Source: Ziziphus jujuba (lineage: Eukaryota > Streptophyta > Magnoliopsida > Rosales > Rhamnaceae). From it: a stretch of DNA of 64,000 nucleotides. The notes under the pieces are model-generated. The model worked only from the letters and a program-made list of their open reading frames with translations, searched no databases and was not told where the DNA came from. Each line of letters begins with the position of its first letter. The stretch's first letter is position 1. The stretch spans positions 19,117,001-19,181,000 of the forward strand of contig NC_083385.1 in assembly GCF_031755915.1 (NCBI RefSeq), written 5' to 3'. Of the stretch, positions 21,174 to 32,180 are shown piece by piece. Position numbers and translations under genes: made by a program.

Positions 21174-24144
21174 TGTAACACCCCGTCCCGAATCGCACCG
21201 GAATCCGTGCACGTTGACCGTTGACCGTTGACCAAAGGGGTCAAAAGTTGACTTTTTGACTCGGTGGGAATTACGAGTTGACCAGGGTACTATGGCGAAG
21301 TGCATGACGCTCTGAGTTCGTAGACTAGTAGCACGTCGAAAACGGAGCTACGGTTTGAAAGTTATGGGCAAAACAAGTTGAAGTGTAAACTGTCTAAAAG
21401 GTGCCGGGAGTTGACTTTTTCTTGTGATGTAATTGTGAGTTGACTCTTGTATGGTTGTAAAGTACTCGTCGATACGAGTTCATAGACTAGCGGCACGCTT
21501 AAATCGGACATGTGGTTAAAAAGTTATGGACGTTTGAAGTTTACCGGATACCGTATTATTTTAATATTTTTTTGGGTCGGTGAACAGTGAAACGCCACGT
21601 GTCAGTTTCTGATTGGTCCACGTGGCATGAACAGTGTCACGCAGGGTTTTAATTTTGAAAAACTCTCGGGGAAGAGAGAGAAAGAGAGAGAAGAGAGAGA
21701 GAGAGAGAGGAGAGAGAAAGAGAGAGAGAGGACCCGCCGGCCACCGGATTTTGCCACTGTTCCGGCCGAGTTACTGTACACGCGCCGGACAGAAAGCTTG
21801 CCCACCTCATTTCCGACAAAACCTCCAAATTTCACGGCGAACGGCCGCCGGACGCGCCCGGATCGGACGTCCGAAGTTTGGCGGCGATTTTTCCCCTCCA
21901 CCGCCGGCCACCGCGAATCGGCACTATTCCGGCCAATATACAGTACACGCGCCATACACCCAGCATCCTCTCCTCAAGTCCGGCCTACCCACCAAAAATC
22001 ACGGCCATCGGACCACCGACGCGCCGGGATCGGAGCGTTTTCCGGCGAGGGGTCGAAAATCTTCAAACGGTGATTTCGCCGCCGTCCGACCTCCGTTTTG
22101 CTCACCGTCGGTCCCGTTGGATTGCTCTCCTCACGATCTACAAATCTGCAAAATTTCACAGCAAACGGCCACCGTCGGAAATTACTGTTCCGGCGACGGT
22201 TGCCGGTGACGTGGCGGCTGCCGGAAATTACTGTTCCGGCGAGTACCCCGAAAATTCCGGCCAGCTCCAGTCCGCAGTGTTCGACCTCCTGAACCCAAAT
22301 CCGACTTCCGTTTCCACCAATTCGCGACGGTTTGGGAGAATTGCAGTGCCGAAACCCGAAAAGCTTCCCGACGAAATTCAAACCCCGTCGGGTACGATCA
22401 TCGAAAATTAAGACCGGATCTGTGATTAGCATCACTCGAGCTTCGATTCGGTATATGATTCGTAAATTTTAGTTATCGTTTGTGTTTTGACCCCCCGGGT
22501 ACCGGGTATTATTTACCCGAATAAAATATTAATTTATTTGACTGTCTGTGAATTTTGTTCTAGGAGCACCGGTGAGTCGTAGAATTGATCCCGTAGTGGA
22601 TCATGGGTTAATTGCGTGCTCCAGGTGAGTGACCCACCTTCAAATTAATTTTGGGGAATTTAATTGATGAATATATTATGTGTGAATTAAATATTTGGAA
22701 TTTAATTTCTATGTGCCAAATATTTATTGGATTTATTGTAGAATTATTTATGAATTTATTGGATTTAAGAAAATGCGAATTTTACAAATTTATGCCGTGT
22801 GGAATTATTTTATGGTTTTGAGGATTTTGAAATTGGTGTGGTTTTAATGGTAAATTGGGCACGATTTGAATTTCAAATATTTCAAGGAAAATATTTGGTT
22901 ATGTTGGTGATTTCAATTTTTATAAAATATGCCCATGAAATATTATGAGATTTGATTATGAGATTTTGAGCATTATTTATGCTATTGGGAAAATGTGGAT
23001 ATTTGAATTGATGGATTTGAAAGTTGGTGGATTTGAAAATCATGGAATTTATGGCATTGATTACAAAGAAATTGTGGGAAAATTCCCGGTTCAAGCGGAT
23101 GGATTATGCCTGCTATGTTTATGAAAAATGTGAAATTTGTTTTATAATTTAAATTGTGGATTTTATGATTTTTAGATGCACCGTGCACGTACTGGTGTTC
23201 TGATTATGTGATATGGTATATGTGATATGGATATTGTGCACACGGATATGATTAGCGCGCAGGTGGGTGTGAGTAGCGCGCAGGTGATATTATGAGGGTG
23301 TCCTGTGGATGCCATCGGAGAGGGTGGCCACCCCCCTTTGGCCGGGACACCAGGTTAGCAGCGGCGCAGTGGGACGCCACGCGACCGTATGCCGGTTTCT
23401 TTCTATAACCTCCTGTCTGGCGGTACCTTGGGACGCTGGGTACTGTTAGCGCCACTGGTATATAGTGGGTGCATCAAATGATTTTCAGAACTGTGTTTTA
23501 AAAATAAAATGTTTGGAAACTGAATTGGAATTAAAAAATATAATTGTTACCGCTTCTGGTATTTAATTGATGTCTTGGTTTTCGGGGAATATGGATAAAG
23601 GGTTTTGTGAAATTGTTTTAAAAGGGGAACCTTTCGAACTGAGAGAATTGTAAGGGTTTTGAGAGAAAATATTATTTCCAAATAATTATTATTTATACTT
23701 ATTACTGTGATATTATATGGTATAGTAGTAGGGTCGCTCACTGAGATGATTAGCATCTCACACTCTTAAATTCCGTTCCTCTAGGTACCAGGTTGTCGGT
23801 GTTCACTCGGAGCGGACTTGATCTTCCTCGCTGTTTTAGTTCGGCAGTACCCTGTTATTCTTTTATTGCAGTTGTAATATTTCTTTCACTCTTGTTGTAT
23901 TTATTTTGCACTGGATTACTGTATTTATTTTTTTAAGTGCTGCAATTTGTGGAATCGATTTGTAGTACTGTGGGAGGAATAAGGGGATAATTTTAGAAGT
24001 GTGTTTTCAGTGCAGGGAATTTTATGGTAAGTAAATCCCTTAGGGGAGGCTCTGCCGGATTTTCCGTTGGAAGGTTCGGTAGGGTTTCCCTGGGATCAGG
24101 GCTGTCTAGGGTTCCGGGGAAAGAATTCTGGACGGGTCCTGACA
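21174..24144 (-). mobile_element. 3-kb-family element, full length, TSD GTTCA
   Basis: Reads TGTAACACCCCGTCCCGAA at 21174 to GACGGGTCCTGACA at 24144, 2971 bp, with GTTCA at 21169-21173 and 24145-24149. On the + strand its order is: terminal block, AG-rich tract (21670-21735), GC-rich block (21735-22400), ACCGGGTATTATTTACCCGA palindrome (22501), 61-nt exon-like module 22564-22624 between TTCTAG and GTGAGT, AT-rich DNA, inverted-repeat domain 23174-23476, and terminal block. It splits the left arm of the foldback; the opposite arm has the unbroken site around 29550 (CTGAACCGTTCA). Frames in the GC-rich block overlap on both strands and are unlikely to be genes. Confidence 0.92.
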
Positions 24145-24149
24145 GTTCA

Positions 24150-24990
24150 GATATTTTTTTGTCACACATGAGAAAACTGCAACATCCAAAAAATTTCCTT
24201 CAACCTTCCCGCTTCAAAATATCATTTCCTTTCTCGCTCGCACCACTGTTTGATATAAACTTTACCATTTCAAAATTCTCAAATAAAATCCATCATTTCT
24301 CACTGTTTCAAAATTCCCAAATAAAATCCACCATCTCCACTGTTCCAACCCCAAATATCCTTCTATTGCTTCCACCGCCTGGGTCTTCTCATCGACAATC
24401 CAAAATCCATTTAAAGTTTGAGTTAAAGGTTAGTATTTTTGAGCCATTGGCTTTTTTTTATATTTTTTTTTTAAGTGTCAACAAAAAACCTAAAAAAAAA
24501 AATGGCATCGATAACCTGCAAAACGCCACCGGCTTATGTACCGAACAAGTGGGCATTTTCCTTCAAATTAAAAGTTGCTCTTTCTCGGTGGTCTAGAGTA
24601 ATCTCAACGTGACCGAGAGCGAAGTCCCAGTGGTGACTATATCGCTGTCCAGAGTAGAAAGGGCGTCTATGGCCTTGACAATCAAGTCTCCTTTGGTTGG
24701 GTTCTTTTGAGTCTTAAGGCCCCGATCTTGATCGAATATGAGGTTGAGGAGTTCCTACTTGAAGAGTTTTGATTTAGCTGTGAGAGATGAGCAGGCGATC
24801 ATAAAGGAGTTAGAGTGGTAGGGTTTCAGAGAACAAGAATTGAAATGGTGGTGTTGTGGGTTGAATTGACTATTAGAAAGAAGGAGGTTTGAGGACGTAA
24901 AGTTCTGGAAATTTTCTTTTTTTAATTCTTTTGTAACTTTTTTATATTTTTGCAAGTATCATTCAAACTAATAAAATTCAAACTTAACCA
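24150..24990. repeat. Foldback left arm, non-repetitive segment
   Basis: Inverted copy of about 28740-29550; for example GAGGTTGAGGAGTTCCTA and GAACAAGAATTGAAATGGTGG here correspond in reverse complement to the right arm. The segment at 24715-24900 has few stops in one frame, but the right arm does not preserve that frame. I call no gene. Confidence 0.75.
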
Positions 24991-25019
24991 AAAAAAAAAA
25001 AAAATTGAGAACCGACTAA

Positions 25020-27200
25020 AAATTACAAAATTGAAAAGATAATAAAAAAATTTGGGGACCAAAGCCAACGCTATTACAGCCCAACAGCGTTGGATTTGGT
25101 CCCTCCATTTTTTAATTTTTTAATTATTTTCTTTTTTAATTCTTTTATAATTTTTTTTTACATTTTTGCAAGTACCATTTAAAATAATAAAATTCAAACA
25201 TAACAAAAAAAAATTAAGAAACAATTGAAAATTACAAAATTGAAAAGATAATAAAAAACAAATTGGGGAACCAAAGCCAACGCTATTACATCCCAGCAGC
25301 GTTAGCTTTGGTCCCCCAATTTTTTAAACTTTTTTATTATTTTCTCTTTTTTTAATTCCTTTTTAATTTTTTTATATTTTTACAAGTATCATTCAAAATA
25401 ATAAAATTCAAACTTAACATAAAAAAATTGAAGACTAATTGAAAATTACAAAATTGAAAAGATAATTAAAAAAAAATTGGGGGACCAATGCCAACGCTAT
25501 TACATCCCAGTAGCGTTGGCTTTGATCCCCCAATTTCTTAAAATTCTTTATTATTTTCTTTTTTTAATTCTATTGTAATTTTTTTTTAATATTTTTGCAA
25601 GTATCATTCAAAATAATAAAATTCAAACTTAACAAAAAAAATTGAGAACCAATTGAAAATTACAAAATCGAAAAGATAATAAAATAAAAAAATTAGGGGA
25701 CCAAAGCCAACGCTATTACATCCCAGCAGCGTTGGCTTTGGTCCCCCAATTTTTTTATTATTTTTTTTAATTCCTTTGTAAATTTTCTTATATTTTTGCA
25801 AATATCATTCAAAATAATAAAAATTCAAACTTAATAAAAAAATTAAAAATCAATTGAAAATTACAAAATTGAAAAGATAACTGAAAAAAAAATTAGGGGA
25901 CCAATGCCAACGCTATTATATCCCAATAGCGTTGGCTTTGATCCCCTAATTTCTTAAAATTTTTTATTATTTTCTTTTTTTTAATTTTATTGTAATTGTT
26001 TTTTTTTATATTTTTGCAAGTATCATTCAAAATAATAAAATTCAAACTCAACAAAAACATTGAAGACCAATTGAAAATTATAAAATTGAAAAGATAATTA
26101 AAAAAAATTGGGGGACCAATGCCAACGCTATTACATCCCAGCAGCGTTGGCTTTGATCCCCCACTTTTTTAAATTTTTTTATTATTTTCTTTTTTTTAAT
26201 TCCATTGTAATTTTTTATATATATTTTTGTAAGTATTATTCAAAATAATAAAATTCAAACTTAACAAAAAAAATTGAGGACCAACCAAAAATTATAAAAT
26301 TAAAAAAATTAGGGGACCAAAGCCAATGCTATTACATCTTAACAGCGTTTGCTTTGGTCCTCCAATTTTTTATTATTTTTTATTATTTTCTTTTTTTAAT
26401 TTTTTTGTAATTTTTTTTTATCTTTTTGCAAATATCATTCAAAATAATAAAAATTCAAACTTAACAAAAAAAAAATGAGTACCAACTGAAAATTACAAAA
26501 TTAAAAATATAATAAAAAAATTTGGGGGATCAAAGCCAACGCTATTACATCCCAGCAGCGTTGACTTTGTTCCCCTAATTTTTTATTACTATTTATTTTT
26601 AATTCCTTTGAAATTTTTTTTATATTTTTGCAAATATCATTCAAAATAATAAAAATTCAAACTTAACAAAAAAAATAAGGATCAATTAAAAATTACAAAA
26701 TTAAAAAGATAATAAAAAAAAATTGAGAGACCAAAGCCAACTCTATTACATCCCAGCAGTGTTAGCTTTGGTCCTCCAATTTATTAAAATTTTTTATTAT
26801 TTTTTTAATTCCTTCGTCATTTTTTTATATTTTTGAAAGTATCATTCAAAATAATAAAATTCAAATTTAACAAAAAAATTGAAGACTAATTGATAATTAC
26901 AAAATTGAAAAGACAATAAAAAAAATTTGGGGGACCAAAGCCAATGCTACTACGTCCCAGCAGCATTGCCTTTGGTCCCCCAATTTTTTAAAATTTTTTA
27001 TTATTTTCTTTTTTGTTTTTATTTTTAAATTCCTTTGTATTTTTTTTAATATTTTTGCAAATATCATTCAAAATAATAAAATTCAATCTTAATAAAAAAA
27101 AATTGAGGACAAATTCAAAATTACAAAATTAAAAAAATAACAAAAATAAAATTGAGGGACCAAAGCCAATGCTTTTATATCCTAAAAGCCTTGGCTTTGG
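25020..27200. repeat. Tandem repeat of about 210 bp, 11 units, each with a hairpin
   Basis: Each unit carries a palindrome around GCCAACGCTATTACATCCCA followed by GCAGCGTTGGCTTTGGTCC. The GCCAA landmark recurs at 25065, 25275, 25490, 25706, 25906, 26121, 26322, 26535, 26736, 26940 and 27165, a spacing of 200-225 bp. Between hairpins lie conserved AT-rich stretches (TTCAAAATAATAAAATTCAA; ATTACAAAATTGAAAAGATA). A transcript would fold into a string of stems of about 20 bp. The right arm of the foldback has four units in reverse orientation. Confidence 0.9.
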
Positions 27201-27239
27201 TTCTCCAATTTTTTAAATTTTTTATTATTTTTTTTTTCA

Positions 27240-27960
27240 TTTCTTTGATGAAAATATAATAATGAACAAAAAAAAGAAAAAGAGCATTTGTGTTTAAAAT
27301 TGGACAAAAAAAATAAGAAAAAAAACTTTTGATGAAAATATGATAATGAACAAAAAAAAAAAAAAAAAAAGAGGGTTTGTCTTCAAAATTGGATAAAAAA
27401 AAAGAGGAAATTTTTTTTGACAAAAATATGATAATGAAAAAAAAAAAAGGGTTTGTGTTGAAAATTAGACTAGAAAAGAAGAAAAAATGGGAAGAAAAAA
27501 AACTGGTACAAAAGAGATCAAAGCTGATGCTATTTTCAAAACAAGCGTTGGCTTTGTATAGGTTTTAGCGATGCTCTTTGAAATAGCATTGCTAAAAAAC
27601 AAATATATAAATTTATATACTTAGTTTTTAGTAATGCTATTTTAAATAGCGTTGCTAAAGTATGTACAAAGTTGATGCTTGTTAAAAAAATAGCATCGGC
27701 TTTGCTCTCTTTTGTGATAGTTTGTTTTTTCTTCTTTTCTAGTCCAATTTTAAGCACAAATCCTCTTTTATTTTTTTTCATTATCATATTTTCATCAAAA
27801 AAATTTCGTCTTTTTTTTCTATCCAATTTTAAAGAGAAGCCCTCTTTTTTTTTTCTTTTTTTTTTTATTATCATATTTTCATCAAAAGCTTTTTCCACTT
27901 TTTTTGGCCCAATTTTCATCAAAAAAATTAAAAAAAAAGAAAAAAGAAAATAATAAAAAA
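27240..27960. repeat. Foldback centre: short A/T-rich repeats around a palindrome
   Basis: Repeats of about 60 bp containing GATGAAAATATGATAATGAA and AAAATTGGAC on the left (27240-27480) are mirrored on the right (27720-27940). The innermost palindrome pairs TTTAGCGATGCTCTTTGAAA at about 27563 with the region at 27626-27658 (TAATGCTATTTTAAATAGCG). The centre is near 27612. Reading frames here are low-complexity Lys/Phe runs and are rejected as genes. Confidence 0.8.
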
Positions 27961-28625
27961 ATTTTAAAAATTGGTAGACCAAAGTCAAAGCTTTTAGGAT
28001 GTAAAAGCGTTGACTTGGGTTCTCAATTTTTTTTTGTTAAGTTTGAATTTTATTATTTTGAATGATACTTATAAAAATATAAAAAAAATTATAAAAATAT
28101 TAAAAAATAATAATAATAAAATTTAAAAATTGGAGGATAAAAGCCAACGCTGCTGGGATGTAATAGCGTTGACTTTGGTCTCCCAATTTTTTTGTATTGT
28201 CTTTTCAACTTTATAATTTTTAATTGGTCCTCAATTTTTTTGGTTAAGTTTGAAATTTATTATTTTGAATGATATTTGTAAGAATATAAAAAAATTACAA
28301 AGGACTTAAAAAAATAAAAATTAAAAAAAATAATAAAAAATTGGGAGACCAAGGCCAACGCTATTGGGATGCAATAGCGTTGGCTTTGGTCCCCAAAATA
28401 TTTTTTTTTTATTATCTTTTCAATTTTGTAATTTTCAATTGGTCTTCAATTTTTTTGTTAAATTTGAATCTTATTATTTTGAATGATACTTGCGAAAATA
28501 TAAAAAAATTATAAAAGAATTAAAAAAATAATAATAAAAAAATTTTAAAAATTGAGGGACCAAAGCTAACGCTGCTGGAATGTAATAACGTTGGTTTTGG
28601 TCCCCCAATTTTTTTTATTATCTTT
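27961..28625. repeat. Right-arm hairpin tandem repeat, 4 units
   Basis: Reverse-oriented partners of the left-arm array, with hairpin cores at about 27985, 28143, 28354 and 28565. They carry the same GCCAACGCTG(C)TGGGATGTAATAGCGTTG-type palindrome. Four units here against eleven in the left arm shows unequal expansion or contraction. Confidence 0.87.
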
Positions 28626-28739
28626 TCAATTTTGTAATTTTAATTAGTCCTCAATTTTTTTTTTAAATTCAAATTTTATTATTTTGAATGATACTTACAA
28701 AAATATAAAAAAATTACAAAGGAATTAAAAAAAGAAAAT

Positions 28740-29560
28740 TTTCAGAACTCTACGTCCTCAAACTTCCTTCTTTCCAATATTCAATTCAACCCACAACACC
28801 ACCATTTCAATTCTTGTTCTCTGAAACCCCACCACTCTAACTCCTCTTTGATCGCCTGCTCATCCCTCATAGCTCAATCGAAAGTCTCCAAGTAGGAACT
28901 CCTAAGCCTCATATCCAATCAAGATCGGGGCCTTAAGACTTAAAAAAACCCAACCAAACGAGCCTCAATTATCAAGGCCGTAGGCACCCTTTCTGGTCTA
29001 GACAGCGATACAATCACCACCGACATTTCGCTCTTGGCCACATCAAGACTACTCTGGACCACTAAGAAAGAGCAGCCCTTAATCTAGAGGAAAATGCCCA
29101 CTTGTTTGGTATCTAATCTAGTGGCGTTTTGGAGTCATCGATGTTATTGTTTTTTTTTTTTTTTTTTTGGGTTTTTTGTTAACACTTAAAAAAAAAAAGA
29201 AAGAAGGCTAAAAAAAAAAAAACAATGGCTCACAAATACTAACCTTTAACCCAAGCTCTAAATGGATTTTGGATTTTCGAGGAGAAGACTCGAACGGTGG
29301 AAGCAATAGAAAAATATCTGGGGCTGGAACAGTGAATTTTATTTGAAAATTTTGAAACGCTGTGAGATGGAGGATTTTATTTGGGAATTTTAAAACGATG
29401 AGAGATGGAGAATTTTATTTGGGAATTTTAAAATGGTAAAGTTTATGTGAAACAGTGGTGCTAGAGGAAAAGAAAATGATATTTTGAAGCGGGAAGGTTG
29501 AAAGAAATTTTTTTGAAGTTGTAATCTTCTCACATATGATAGGAAATATCTGAACCGTTC
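28740..29560. repeat. Foldback right arm, non-repetitive segment
   Basis: Inverted partner of 24145-24960. It includes the uninterrupted counterpart of the insertion site of the element at 21174 (29550-29556). No gene called. Confidence 0.75.
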
Positions 29561-29649
29561 ACTGGATAAGTTGAAATTTAATGGCTGGTTATTTTTTTAT
29601 GTTTTTAGACCGTATCATTTTCGTCAGGTCAGTCTTGACCATAGAATGA

Positions 29650-29658
29650 CTCTATATA

Positions 29659-29744
<86 letters not shown>
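29650..29744. repeat. TA then GA compound microsatellite
   Basis: (TA)n at about 29652-29693 followed by (GA)n at about 29694-29744, directly at the foldback's right boundary. It hides any target duplication. Confidence 0.92.
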
Positions 29745-29746
<2 letters not shown>

Positions 29747-30049
29747 TGAGAAACACTCAATTAAAAAAAAAAAAAAAAAACAAGCGGGAGGGACTGATGG
29801 AAGGGAAGTGGGGGAACATTGCAAATACATGGGTAGAAAACAGTAAGTGGCAAAAAAAGATACAAAAAAATAATAATAATAAAGGCAAAAAAATCTAAAT
29901 GTGCCCCGGGCTCAACGTGGGTCCGCCCATGATGCCCACAATCTAAATGTAATGATTTTCTAGAATTATATAAATATATATATATATATATTAAATATAT
30001 ATGGACGTTTTGGTTTTGGTTTTGTGTTAGATTCTTTATCCAAGTTTGC

Positions 30050-30252
30050 ATCTATTGGTGCACACCAATTAAACTAAAGCAAGTGTTCCCCCACAAAAAG
30101 CAAAATAAATCTTGGAATCTTTCTCTCCCACTTCTTGATTTTCAGCTATTCCTATGTATGTACGTATACATAATCATTCTATTACAATATTCATTATCAT
30201 ATCCACTTCAAAATTAACAGGATCACCAGTTACTCTCTCCTTTTTCACAACA
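30050..30252 (+). promoter_or_regulatory. 5' flank of the intact NHL gene
   Basis: Conserved with the flanks of the type-B copies at 17040 and 51351: GTGTTCCCCCACAAAAAGCA, ATCTTGGAATCTTTCT, CAATATTCATTATCATATCC and CACTTCAAAATTAAC. The start codon context CAACAATGGC fits a plant consensus. I cannot identify a clear TATA box or inducible element. Confidence 0.5.
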
Positions 30253-30888
30253 ATGGCTTCCAGTTCCAAGTCTGAGGCCCTTGCCCACCATGAAGAAGGA
30301 GCAAAAAACCCGGAGAAGAAGCAGTTTACGTCGCAAACGTGGTACAAAGCTTCTCTGGTTGTAGCCATAGTTGTGGTGATGTGTGTAGCCATGGGGACTA
30401 TTTGGGCAGTGGTCCAACCCAGACGTCCAAAGGTTGTTGTTGAAAACGGTTATTTTACAAACGCCAGCCTTTCTTATTATAACACTACTCTCTCTGGCAA
30501 ATTATATTTTAACATTTCATTCTATAATCCCAACAAAAAGGCCACCATTTACGTAGACAGTTTGAGTGCTGCTCCAAGTTTTGGTGATAATATATCGGGT
30601 CCTGCGCGTTTAAACTATACCGTTAGTCTACCTCCTGACCGTCATCTTCCCTTAAATTTTACATATCCAATTGCACTCTGGTCCATGTACGGTTATATGC
30701 CAAAGTACCAAAATCAGGGCCGTATTGTACAAAGTATTTCGCTCCAGGCAAAGATAAGATTTGGGCTTGCAAAATGGAAGTCTCATCCTCGCACTCTGAA
30801 CATTTACTGTTCGCCTTTAAAGGTGTTCACGACCGTCAGCGGTACTTCCACTTTTAGAACCACTGTCTGCGAGGTTTATTATCAATAA
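30253..30888 (+). CDS. NDR1/HIN1-like (NHL), LEA_2-domain membrane protein
   Basis: Single-exon gene for 211 residues, the only intact member of the local cluster. Residues 1-32 form a charged cytosolic tail (…EKKQFTSQTWYK); 33-54 are a membrane helix (ASLVVAIVVVMCVAMGTIW); from 60 on is a LEA_2-like extracytosolic domain with the NPNKKATIY motif (92-100), the WKS motif (175-177) and a late cysteine pair (C186, C206) placed as in NHL proteins. Six possible N-glycosylation sequons (N70, N77, N87, N113, N121, N135) suit a domain exposed to the apoplast. An upstream in-frame ATG at 30154 exists, but paralogues conserve the MASSSK start at 30253. NHL proteins are known as plasma-membrane proteins often linked to pathogen response or senescence; the role of this member is inferred from family only. 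The length is normal for the family. Confidence 0.85.
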   Translation: MASSSKSEALAHHEEGAKNPEKKQFTSQTWYKASLVVAIVVVMCVAMGTIWAVVQPRRPKVVVENGYFTNASLSYYNTTLSGKLYFNISFYNPNKKATIYVDSLSAAPSFGDNISGPARLNYTVSLPPDRHLPLNFTYPIALWSMYGYMPKYQNQGRIVQSISLQAKIRFGLAKWKSHPRTLNIYCSPLKVFTTVSGTSTFRTTVCEVYYQ

Positions 30889-30895
30889 TAAGCAT

Positions 30896-32180
30896 GGATA
30901 AAATGATTTTATAATTTGTTTCGTTTTGTCTTATTTATTTATTTTTTTTAACTTTTCCTTTTTGTTTGGCTTGGTTAATTGGTAAAATGGTTATTTGTGT
31001 GTGCGAGTGTGTCTGTGTGTTTTTTTTTTTTTTTTAATTAGCATTAATTAATAATTTTGTCAGACAACAAATGATCATGAAAGAATAAAATATTATTATA
31101 TGATTTCCATTGCACGTATGAATGTCCGATCTGTGTTAAATAGAGTTTATGAAAATTTTCACTACTGAACTTTTCTCGGTGTGATAGAGTCCAGAGACTA
31201 ATTTTACATTTCAAATTTTGTATTTCAAATGGAAAAACCAATTAGCACTTGACAGGTTATGTTTTTCAATGTTACAGTTTACAGTATTTTATAGGACTTT
31301 AATCTCTCTTATCCCTTGTTAAGTTACTATTGATCTTAAAATCTTATGAATTAGAATATGGACTTAATATATACCATCCATAGTCACAAGCGAAGTTCGT
31401 CTAGTAGTAAATATCCCTCAGCTCACACTTACATCCTTGTGATCATGGATGATCTATTCATACCTTCTATACATTTAGACCAATTATTATAGCATGTGGA
31501 CATCTTTTATTAACCATTGAAGCTTTTTAAAAGCTAAGATTTAAAGATGTATGTATGATTCATTCAATTTGTAAATGGTTTTTACGTTTTATAAATTTCT
31601 ATAAATTTTGATATGTTATTAAATTTATATTAAATTATTGATTAATTATTAAATTTCTATTTTTAAAATGATCCAATAACTAATAAAATAAGATCTAATC
31701 CTAAATTATATTAAGTTTATATAATGTGATACACAAAATAAATATGGAAATACATATAAGAAACCTGAATCCATAGATTTTCTTGATCTTGAAGCAAGAA
31801 AATGATAAAGATGAAAAAGAAGTTTCCACGAGACAAAGAAAAAGATACACTGTTAAAATAATAATAATACTAATAGAAGGCTATAGCTAGTTTGCTAGTC
31901 AATCTCAATCATGAACTCCAAAACAGAGTTTAGGCTTACATTGAAACACCATCTACAGCCAAGAGATTTTATAAAACCAATATCATTCAATTTAGTCAGC
32001 ATTTACTAATTAATCACCGAGACAGATCTCCTACTATACAGACAATGAGTAAAAAGCCCTTCTCTCTGAACCTCCTGCAATGTGAGTCTGCTTAATTTCA
32101 CATTATATATATGCCAAGGTACAAAGCTAGTGGGTATACCCAATTACAATTTACCATTAAGTCTTTATATGAAAGTCAAA
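30896..32180. repeat. Duplicated NHL downstream segment (partners 4776-5620 and 9280-9760)
   Basis: Uninterrupted version of the downstream unit that is split at 5620/9280 in the first copy. It ends in a degenerate NHL 3' relic at about 32040-32165 (CCCTTCTCTCTGAACCTCCTG; TATATGCCAAGGTAC). The segment thus runs from one NHL gene end to the remains of the next NHL gene. Confidence 0.7.

Larger units (their letters stand above)
21064..29665. mobile_element. Giant foldback (long inverted-repeat) element
   Basis: The left arm begins near ACTCTATAGAGAGATTCTATGG (21064) and the right arm ends near CCATAGAATGACTCTATATA (29660). The arms are inverted copies: 21080-21173 plus 24145-24960 pairs with 29645 back to about 28740. 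They then pair through the tandem hairpin repeats to a centre near 27612, a short AT-rich loop between TAGCATTGCTAAAAA and its complement. The left arm is interrupted by a 3-kb element at 21174-24144. No transposase is visible. Long-TIR plant MULEs and FARE-type elements have such architecture, but the target duplication is hidden in AT microsatellites, so I leave the superfamily open. Confidence 0.75.
20409..29931. mobile_element. Candidate outer element with GGCGGACCCA-type ends
   Basis: The left end CAGCGGTGGACCCAG at 20409 and the right end, read in reverse from 29931 (CATGGGCGGACCCACG), are imperfect inverted repeats, both followed inward by a GGGCAC motif. The flanking octamers TTACCCAC (20401-20408) and ATGCCCAC (29932-29939) match at 6 of 8 positions. 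If real, this is a DNA transposon (hAT-like by an 8-bp duplication) that encloses the foldback element 21064-29665. No transposase frame is seen. Tentative. Confidence 0.35.

Noticed and set aside
21602..22435. Six overlapping frames of up to 191 codons
   Set aside because: Same GC-rich element block in the copy at 21174; frames on both strands overlap and differ from those in sister copies.
27175..27988. Frames of 60-150 codons rich in Lys and Phe
   Set aside because: Simple-sequence artefacts at the foldback centre; they are mirror images of each other on the two strands.
25020..28625. CRISPR-like array of regularly spaced repeats
   Set aside because: The context is a plant genome. The whole unit is repeated, including the AT-rich spacers, and the array is mirrored in an inverted arm, so it is a transposon-borne satellite.
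30154..30252. Upstream in-frame ATG giving a longer NHL protein
   Set aside because: The added residues are not conserved as coding in paralogues, which share the MASSSK-type start; the later ATG has the better context.
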